A DNA stretch of 59,825 nucleotides from NCBI GenBank assembly GCA_004431415.1, contig QPMI01000307.1:1-59825 (forward strand), written 5' to 3'. The stretch comes from Cyanophora paradoxa (Eukaryota > Glaucocystophyceae > Cyanophorales > Cyanophoraceae). The first letter of the stretch is position 1. Every line of letters begins with the position of its first letter. The position numbers and the translations under genes were made by a program. The notes below the pieces were generated by a model. That model was not told the origin of the DNA and ran no database searches. It worked only from the letters and a program-made list of their open reading frames with translations. Below are positions 52,461 to 59,825 of the stretch, piece by piece.

Positions 52461-54838
52461 ATGCCGATGCCCTGCTTATCGGCGGGGAAATCCGCTGCTC
52501 CCACGTTCCTCGAGTCTGCCGGAGAGGACACGCTGCAGTTCGTGCGGTCGGTGCTGGAGTCGTCAGGCCGCGCGTGGGAAGAGTTCCAGACCGCACCGCC
52601 GCCGCAGGCACATTTCGAGGGCCACCTGCTCACGCGACAGGTGAATCCTGCGTGCGGCACTCGCCCCTCTGCGGGAGCTGACCCGCAGCAGATCCGGGAT
52701 GCCGAGGCGCTCGCTCAGCTCGAGGATGAGCTGAGCGCCGCGCGAACGGCGGAGCAGCTGGCGCAGCAGGCGCGCGCCGAGGCGGAGGGGAAGCTGCGCG
52801 CGCTGGAGGAGCGGCACGCGTCGGACATGACGAAGACGGCCTCAGCCGTGGAGGAGTCCCTGTGCGCACGGCCGGCGGGCCCCGCCGCGCGGCCCCGCGC
52901 TCACCCGCCGCAGGGCGCTGATGGAGCAGCGGACGGAGGAGAACCGAGCGCTGAAGGCGCAGGTGCAGTCGCTGACGGAGCGGCTGGAGCGGGCGGAGGG
53001 GCGCGGAGCGGAGGCGGAGCGGGAGCTGCGGGGCCTTCGGGAGGTCTACCGCCTCCTGCAGACGATGCCCGAAGTCGCCGAGCGCATCGAGCGCACCCGC
53101 CGCGAGCAGCGCGCCTCCGTCCCCCTCCCCGAGCCCGGCTCCGACAGGTGCGCCGCTCTCCGGCCGCTCCGCTCTGCTCTCACCGGCCGGCCCCGACCCC
53201 GCGCAGGCCCTCCCCCGCGGCGCTCCTCGCGGTCCCCGCGCTGCCGCCGCATGGCACGGGCCTTAGCGCCGTGACAGGCGAGCTCGAGAAGACCCGGCGG
53301 CAGGTGCCTCGGGGCCGGCACCCTTCCTGTGCCGCCGCCGCCGCTGACGCCGGCGCAGCTGCAGGGGGCCCAGCAGCGGGCGGCGGACCTGCAGGTCAAG
53401 GCGGAGCGCATCGCGGAGGAGAACGGTCGCCTGCGGGTGGCCCTCGCCAGCCACGCCCGCCGCTCGGAGGCCAAGGCGAGGCCGCCCCGCGCCGCGCGCC
53501 GCTGCGCGCCTGACCCGCGCTCGAGCGCAGGCTGCGGCGCTGACGACGGAGCTGGCGGGGCGCGGGCGGCGGTGGAGGCGCTGCAGGCGGAGCAGAGGCG
53601 GGCGGCGGAGGCGGCGGCCGGCCAGGCGCGCTACGTCGCCCGCCTCGAGTCGAACCTGCTCGCCCTCGGCCGCCGCCTCCAGCGCCGCCAGATCCGCGCC
53701 GCGCAGCGCGCCGCCAGGGCCAGCGGCGACCCGACCAGTGGCCCTCCTGGATGCCCCCGCCCGGCGGCCCTCCGCCGGCTCCGGCGACGAGAGCGACAGC
53801 GACGGGCCGGGCGGCAGCGGCGGCGGCGGGCGGGGCGGGCGGGCGGCGCGGCACACGAACAAGGGCGTGCAGGCGCCGTCGCCGCGGAAGGAGGAGGAGG
53901 AGGGGCGGGCGGAGAAGGGCTGGGCGCCCGCGAGCGGCGGGAGCGGGAGCTCGACCGGCTGCGGGCCGCCGTCGCCTCCCTCTCGCCGGCGCCGCCGGGG
54001 CCGCAGCCGGCGGGGCCGAGCGGCTTGGAGGAGGAGGAGGAGCGGGTGCACCTCTCCCGCCTCCGGAACGACCTTCACCGCGTGCGCGCGTCCCGCCCGG
54101 CGCCCCTGCGCTTTCTATCGGCGCCGACGGGCGGGCAGGTCTCGCGCGAGATCGAGCGCTCCGTGGAGAGCCTGCGCGCCAGCGCCGGCGCCGGCGCCGG
54201 CGGCGAGGGGGCAGCCCGGGGCGCAGGCGCGAGCGCGGCTCGGGCGGGCCGGCGGCGGCGGCGGCGAGGCGCGGGCCGGAAGGGCAAGGGGAAAAAGTGG
54301 GGCCCGGACGCCACAACCGCCCTCTACAAGCACCACGCCGTGAGGCCCGCCGCCCCGCCCCGCCGCGGGACCTCACGCCGCGCAGCGCTGCTTCGACCGG
54401 GGCCGGCCTCGAGCTCCCGCTCCCCGCGCCGCCAGCCGAGCCGCTCGCCGAGCCCGGAGGCGGGGCCGGGGCCGCGGGCGAACCTCGGCGCCGAGTTCGC
54501 ATGGCTCGAGGGGCCGGGGACCGCGTGTGCGCCCTCCCCGGGCCCCGCTCCGGGCGGAGCCCCTCGCCGGCCCCGCGGCGCCGCGCGCCGGCCCCGACGG
54601 CCTCGCGGGAGGAGGGTTCGGGACGGAGGGCGAGGGGCGGCCGCGGCCGCGGGGCGGGGCGCCCTCCCCGGCGACCCTCGCCGAGATGCCGCCCGGCGGC
54701 GCCCGCTCGCGCTCCTCGTCGCGCTCGCCCCTGCGGCCCAGCCCTAGCGAGCCGCCCTTCCTCCCGGGGGGGCGCCAGTGGGGCGGGGCCCTCCCCATGG
54801 TCCGCCGCGCCGACCCACCCCCCTGGGCCTTCGTGTAG
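52461..54838 (+). CDS. coiled-coil protein with basic, Ser/Arg-rich tail
   Basis: No family recognised. Start MPMPCLSAGKSAAPTFLESA then EDTLQFVRSVLESSGRAWEE. Successive exons form long amphipathic helices: DAEALAQLEDELSAARTAEQ (about 52695-52755), EGKLRALEERHASDMTKTAS, MEQRTEENRALKAQVQSLTE (about 52921-52980), RELRGLREVYRLLQTMPEVA, QGAQQRAADLQVKAERIAEE, EALQAEQRRAAEAAAGQARY and LDRLRAAVASLSPAPPG, then EEEERVHLSRLRNDLHRVRA and EIERSVESLRASAG. A basic patch GRKGKGKKWGPDATTALYKH (about 54272-54330) precedes a disordered end finishing VRRADPPPWAFV. A structural or centrosome-type coiled-coil protein is likely, but the role is unknown. It is convergent with the next gene (about 100 bp apart). Confidence 0.6.
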
Positions 54839-54940
54839 CGGCAGACCGCAGTTCGGAATTCGTAAATTGAATCACATGGAAGGGAGCTCTCCGGGCTCAA
54901 GGTCGCGGGGGCGTGGGGCGGCGGGCTCCTCTGGCGCGGC

Positions 54941-57433
54941 TCAGGCGTCCTCGATCTCCTCGAGGTCGTCGAGGGCGGCCTCGTCGTCGGAGAAGCCGAG
55001 CTCCGCCATCGCCGCCTTCAGGCTCGACGCCGACGCCGCCTGCTGCCGCGGCACCGACCCCAGCGGCGTCCCCTGCTGCGGCCCCTGCCCCTGCCCCCCG
55101 CCAGCCGCCCGCTGCGGCGTCGCCTCCTCCTCCTCCTCCTCCTCCTCCTCCTCCTCCTCGTCCTCCTCGTCCTCCTCGTAAACGAGGCGACCGGTCACCC
55201 GCGGGGCCTCCGCCGCCGGCGCCGGCGCCGGGGCGGGGGCCGGGGCCGGGCGGGGGCCGGGGCGAAGGAGACGGCGCGCCCGGGGGAGGCGGCGACCGGC
55301 TCCTCCCCCTCCTCCTCGTCGTCCAGGTCCCGGATCTCCTCGACCCCGAGGTCGCTCCCTTCCTCGGAGTGGGCGAAGGGGGCCGGAGGGGCAGCAGGGA
55401 GGGGCGCCGCCCGGGGCGGGCTGGCGCGGCGCGCGGGGACGGGCTCGGGTGAGTACGTGGGCGAATCGTCCTGGGGCGAGTCCGGCGGGAGCGGCACCCG
55501 CGGGGCCGACGGGCGCGCCGCCGCCGGGGCCGGGGCGGGGGCCGGGGCGGGGCCGGGGCCGGGGCCGGGGCCGGGCCGGGCCGGGCCGGGGGTGCAGCGC
55601 GGGCGGGGCTGTCGAAGCGGGCGGCGGAGGTCGGCGGCGAGCGGCCGAGCGGTCCCGGCCGGCGAGGGGCGACGAGAGGGGCGCCGAGGCAGAGCGCGGC
55701 GGGCTCGGGTAGCGGGGCGGGCTGGGTAGCGGGCCGGGGCGGGCGGGTAGGCGGGGAGGGGCGGGCGGCGGCCGGCAGCGCCGGCTCGGGCGCGTACCCG
55801 AAGGCGCGTGCGGAGGTGGGCGGCGAGACGCCCAGCGGGCGCTGCGGGGCGGGGAGGCCTCCCAGCGCCCCGCGGCCCCGGCGAGGCCCCGCTCGCCGAG
55901 CGCCGGGCGGCGGCGGGGCGAAGACGCGCTGCGAGCGGTCGCGCAGGTCGCGCGCCTGTCGCCGCCTCAGCCCAGCGGGGCGCGGCGGGCGGGGCGGGCG
56001 GGGGGCGCACGAGGGCGCGCTCCTCGCGCTGGCGGGCGAGCCAGGCCTCGCGCCGCGCGTGCGCCTCCTCCCGCAGCCTCCGCAGGCCCCCGTACCCCTC
56101 GTTGATCTGCGCCCCCGCGTCACCTCGGGCTTCGGCTCCGGCGCAGGAGGCGGGGGATGCGGCGCGCCCGCTCGCGCATGTCGCGGCGCTCGGAGATGAG
56201 CCGCGCCACCGCCGCGCAGGCGTCCGCGTAGCCGCGCCGCAGCGCCTCCACCTGGCGCCGGCGTCAGGGGAGGGCGGGGCGGGGCCTGCGCGGGCGGCTC
56301 GCCTCGGCGCGGAGGGCGTCCTCGTCGGCGCGGGCGGCCTCGAGGGCGCGCTCGGCGGCGCGCAGGCGGCCCCGCAGCGGCTCGTGCTCGGGGCGCCCGG
56401 CGCCGCCCTCGAGCTCGGCGAGGGCGGGGGCGCCCCCGCGCGCAGCAGCGCCTCCGAGAGCGCCGCCCGCGCCGCGTTCCGCCCGTCCATCGCCGACACC
56501 TGCCGCCCCCGCTCGCCCGTGCGGGGGCGGGTGCTGGGAGGGGCGCGCACGGTGCGCTCGCGGGCGGCGGCGAGGCGGGCCTGGGCGCCGCGCTGGGCCT
56601 CCTGGGCGCGCTGGCGCTGGGCCTCGCGCTGCTCGACGTCGGCGTTGAGCTGCAGCAGGCCGCGCTGCAGGCCGGCCACCTCCTCCCCCAGCTGCTTCAG
56701 CCGCCGCGCCACCGCGTACGACTCGGGCCCTCCCCCGCCTCCCCGAGGCCCGCGTCCAGCCCCAGCCGCCGCCGCTGCTCCAGGTCCCTGCCCCGCCCTC
56801 AGCGCGCCCCGCCCCGCCGCCGGCGAGCGCTGGCCGGCACCTCGGATCTCCGCGGCGGCGGCGTGGACGTCGGGGAAGAGGCGCGCCCCGGGGTGCCGCT
56901 CCGCGAGCGACCGCACCAGCTGCCGCAGCGCCTCAGCCAGGCGCCGGCCGGCGCGCGACCCGAGCGGCGCGCGGGGCCTCACCGCCCGCGCGGCGTTCAG
57001 CTCGCGCCGCTCCTGCGGCTGCACGCGCTCGCCCTGCGACACGGCGCCCTCGAGGAGGTCCTGGACCCTGCGGGGAGGCTCTCGGCCGCGCGTGCGTGCC
57101 CCGCGCGCGCCGAGGCTCACACGAGGTAGACGCGCTTCCCTGCGGCGACCTCCGCAGCCGCCTCGACCAGCGCCAGGGTCCCCCGCTCGCCCTCGCCTGC
57201 GGAGCGGTCGTCCTCGGCAAGGGCTCCGGGCCGCATGGCCGCGCGATACTCGCACCGATAATGAAAAGGTTGTACGCGTAGCTCGGGAGGCCGTCCGTCT
57301 TGTCGGCCTGCGCCGACGGCAAGGTTACCGTTGCGGAATTCAGTGCGGGCGAGCGACGTACCAGCTCGTAAGGCACGCCCTCGTGTTGCAGCGCCACGCC
57401 CGCCCCATGCGGGCCGACAAGCCGCACCGCCAT
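54941..57433 (-). CDS. coiled-coil protein with acidic C-terminus
   Basis: No family recognised. Start MAVRLVGPHGAGVALQHEGV; exon 1 continues SYAYNLFIIGASI. Later exons give RVQDLLEGAVSQGERVQPQE (about 57005-57070), LAEALRQLVRSLAERHPGAR, VARRLKQLGEEVAGLQRGLL (about 56660-56715), QLNADVEQREAQRQRAQEAQ, YADACAAVARLISERRDMRE, INEGYGGLRRLREEAHARRE (about 56065-56120). A Pro-rich region with DDSPTYSPEPVP precedes EEGSDLGVEEIRDLDDEEEG (about 55300-55370), a long Glu tract (55126-55179) and the end MAELGFSDDEAALDDLEEIE. Start and stop are convincing; internal exon joins are approximate. It is divergent from the RBM39-like gene with 213 bp between the starts. Confidence 0.6.
55126..55179 (-). repeat. 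trinucleotide tract encoding poly-Glu
   Basis: CCT/CGT units (GAG/ACG-type on the coding strand) give a run of about 16 acidic residues in the preceding protein's tail. Length may vary. Confidence 0.85.
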
Positions 57434-57646
57434 AGCCCTACGAGGCTCACGCGAGGAAACTGCCGTGCGGTGAGCGGGCTGGCGATTCTGAGCGGCTCGG
57501 AGCCCAGGGCTCACTGAGGAGTCCTGCGGGAGGCTGGTCTTCGTAGTGACTAGGCGCACTAGGCGCGAACGTGCGCAGACCTTCGAATCCTAATCGGGGT
57601 TCGAATCCGGGAAAGTGCAGTTCGTGGAGGGAAGTCGCCGGGAACG

Positions 57647-59825
57647 ATGAGCGTGCGCCCGGGAGCCCTTCCGGCCGCGCTGGAGCGCCAGGTGTGAGAG
57701 TGCTGAACGAATTCGCAGGACGCCGAAAGAAAGAAGGACGACAAAAAGGATCGCGACGACGACAAGGACCGCGAGAGGAGCTCAAGCCGGAAAGACAAGG
57801 ACAGGGACAGGAAACGGCGCTCTCGTTCGCGCTCCCGGTCGAAGTCGCGGGACAGGAAGGACAGGTCGCGCAGCCGGTGAGCCATTTCGGCTGGTCGAAG
57901 CCGCCTTCGGTGTAGCTGAACCTGTCGCAGTCGCTCTCGCAGTCGAAGCCGCAGCCCGCGGCGGAAGCGGAGCCGCAGCCGCAGCCGCGACAAGAGCCCG
58001 CCGGCGTCATGGCGCTCGCGGAACCGCAGCCCGCCGCCTCCGCGGCGTGAAGGAGGGTGCGTGGCGATGCGGATTTGTCATTCCTTGCATCCGCCAGCGC
58101 CATGCGCGCGGGGCCAATCACTGATGCTGGCGCGAAGGAGCGACCGCGAGAACCCCTATGCGGAGACGCGTGGCGACTATCGGGCGTACCGCTACAAGGC
58201 TCGGGAGGCCCGGGAAGCCGCTCCTCTCGATGCGATGTCGGCGAAAGGTGCGAGACGGCGAGAACGCGGTCCACTTAGCACCATCTAGCACTCTACTCGG
58301 GTCGGCGTGCGGGGTGGCCCTCATTCCGCGGGGTGTCCATTAGGCCTCATTTCGATGGCCGCATCGCTTGCCGCGTCCCCCGCGCCCAGAGCGCAAAGGT
58401 CTGCGCTGTTTCGTGGCGACCGAGTCCAGCTCGCGCTCGAAGGCGGCAGTGCTTCTGACTATGCCTGCGCGGCCAGACCCGCGTCGTATTTGGGTCATTG
58501 GTTTCTCTAGGGTAAAGCCGGCCGCATTCCTTTCGCCGCTTAGGCTCTCAGGGAACAGTCACCGCCGGCGCAACTTCCTCCCGGTGCTCGCCTCAGGCCG
58601 GCACCTCTGACCGGGCTCCCCTTCGTTGCGCAGAGCGGGAGAAGGCGGAATACGAGCGGGACCAGCGGACGGTGTTCGTGTACCACCTCTCCACGAAGAC
58701 AGACGAGAAGCAGCTCATTGACTTCTTTGCCATCGCCGGCAAAGTCAACGACGTGCGCCCACCCGCCCTTTTCTTTCTTTCCCTTCTTTCTCTGACGCCT
58801 TCGCAGGTGCGTCTGATCGCCGACCGCCGCACGCGGAAGCACAAGGGGTGAGCCGGGGTCCCACCCGCCCCGCGCTAGCGGCGGCGACCCCTGACTAGCG
58901 GCCCGCGCCAGCTTCGGGTACATCGAGTTCGAGAACAAGGAGTCGGTGCCGAAGGCCCTGATGATGTCCGGGCAGGTGCGGCCCAACCCGGCGCGGCGCC
59001 CGGGGCGCTGCCCCCGCCGACCGCCGCGCAGATGCTGAACAGCATGAGCGTGATGGTGAAGGCGTCGGAGGCGGAGAAGAACCTGCTCGCCCAGTGCGCC
59101 GCGCCGGGGCCGGGGGCGGCGGGGCCCGGGCCGAGGCGGGGCGGGGCGGCAGGTCGACGACGACGACGGCGGCGCAGATGGCGAGCCTGGGCCCCGCGAA
59201 GGTCTTCGTCGGGAACCTCCACTTCAACCTCGGCGAGGACGACGTGCGCCCCCGGCCCCCCGGCCCCCCCGCCCCCCGGCGCCGACGCCCCGGGGCCGCA
59301 GATCCGAGCGGTCTTCTCGCCCTTCGGGGACATCGACATGATCCAGGTGGCGATGGACGACCAGAACCAGTCCAAGGGCTACGCCTTCGTCCAGTGCGCG
59401 CGCGCCCGCCCCGCCGCGGGCGCCGGGGCCGACGCGGGGGCGCCGGCAGCTTCCGGCGGATGGAGGACGGGAAGAAGGCGGTGAACGGGCTGAACGGGTT
59501 CGAGCTGGCGGGGCGCGCCATGAAGGTGAACCTGGAGACGGAGGCCTCGCGCCTGGCGAGCAGCGGCGGCGGCGGCGGCGGCTACGGCGGCTCCGGCGCC
59601 AACGTCTCCAACCTCGAGCTCGACGACGACGGTCCGCGCCCCCCGCCCCGCCCCGCCCCGCCCGCCCGGGCCGGCGCGGGGCCGACGGGCAGCGGGGTGC
59701 GCAGAGGGCGGCGGCCACTCGCTGAACCCGCAGTCGCGCGCGGCGCTGATGCAGAAGCTGGCGCGCGGCGTGATGCCCTCGCCCCGCCGGCGGCCCCGGC
59801 TCCCGTGGCCGCGAGCCTGGTGGCG
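57647..59825 (+). CDS. RBM39: RBM39/RBM23-like SR splicing factor, 3' truncated by the window
   Basis: A nuclear RNA-binding splicing factor that bridges U2AF-type interactions. Start MSVRPGALPAALERQ, then an RS-like region: DAERKKDDKKDRDDDKDRER, RRSRSRSRSKSRDRKDRSRS and, after a 54-nt intron, RSRSRSPRRKRSRSRSRDKS. Linker: SDRENPYAETRGDYRAYRYK. RRM1: RTVFVYHLSTKTDEKQLIDF (RNP2, about 58670-58730), FFAIAGKVNDV, VRLIADRRTRKHKG, FGYIEFENKESVPKALMMSG (RNP1), MVKASEAEKNLL. RRM2: KVFVGNLHFNLGEDDVR (about 59200-59250), VFSPFGDIDMIQVAMDDQNQ, SKGYAFVQC, GLNGFELAGRAMKVNLETEA (about 59487-59545). SLNPQSRAALMQKLARG follows before the window ends, so the C-terminal UHM domain is outside. A 27-nt candidate intron lies at 57692-57718, and a long intron of about 385 nt at 58248-58632. 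Confidence 0.9.

Noticed and set aside
57575-57625. T-arm-like GGTTCGAATCC near 57598, a possible tRNA gene
   Set aside because: The flanking bases do not pair as a T-stem and no other arms can be placed.
1-59825. CRISPR arrays, bacterial operons or ribosome binding sites
   Set aside because: No regularly spaced repeats are present and the genes are intron-rich and eukaryotic.

Overview
This window is nuclear DNA of a very GC-rich (above about 70 %, judged by eye) eukaryote with compact, intron-rich genes. The gene set is eukaryotic: CDC45, TRIP13/Pch2, RBM39, an anoctamin, mitochondrial intermediate peptidase and a 4E-T-like protein. A FAD-dependent desaturase-like enzyme with a plastid-type leader points to an alga. 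The leader carries an early Phe (ASAFVG) with no hydrophobic signal peptide before it. That would fit a primary plastid of glaucophyte or red-algal type, but a green alga or a haptophyte cannot be excluded. Introns are mostly 50-80 nt, C-rich on the coding strand, and end in CTGAC/CTCAC...CAG. A large share begin with GC rather than GT, often as AG|GCCCGCCC.

Layout, left to right: a 5'-truncated class III nucleotidyl cyclase (+, 1-2214); an unrecognised Cys-rich, probably membrane protein (-, 2328-3754); an ABHD17-like serine hydrolase fused to three UBA domains (-, 4715-8135); a 4E-T-like low-complexity protein (-, 8592-12897); an anoctamin/TMEM16 (-, 13141-16823); TRIP13/Pch2 (+, 17314-19279); a degenerate Rho-like GTPase fused to chitobiase-C-terminal-like domains (-, 19521-22681); CDC45 (+, 23508-26127); a FAHD1-type hydrolase (-, 26327-27538); an NmrA-like protein with a CaaX end (+, 27779-29322); an MGSCCS-starting Pro/Ser-rich protein (+, 30049-31590); a plastid desaturase-like flavoprotein (+, 32188-34681); mitochondrial intermediate peptidase (-, 34762-37858).

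The stretch 37969-52161 holds two nearly identical 6.26-kb tyrosine-recombinase retrotransposons of the Ngaro/PAT type (Gag, RT-RNase H, YR; split direct repeats A1...B1-A2-B2). They lie in inverted orientation and bracket one intact host gene, a neutral-sphingomyelinase-like EEP phosphodiesterase (-, 44261-45803). Element A starts about 30 bp past its stop codon and element B about 105 bp before its ATG.

To the right are two convergent coiled-coil genes (+ 52461-54838 and - 54941-57433) and the 5' part of an RBM39-like SR splicing factor (+, from 57647, cut by the window end). The host genes do not form a pathway; they are ordinary single genes, often divergent or convergent with short spacers.

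Many reading frames break at homopolymers in otherwise conserved genes, and the two retroelement copies differ mostly by one-base homopolymer differences. Assembly indels are therefore likely, and CDS spans are given as gene spans including introns. The most notable points are the abundance of GC-AG introns, two almost identical 65-nt introns in one gene, the inverted YR-retrotransposon pair around a gene, and two unusual domain fusions.
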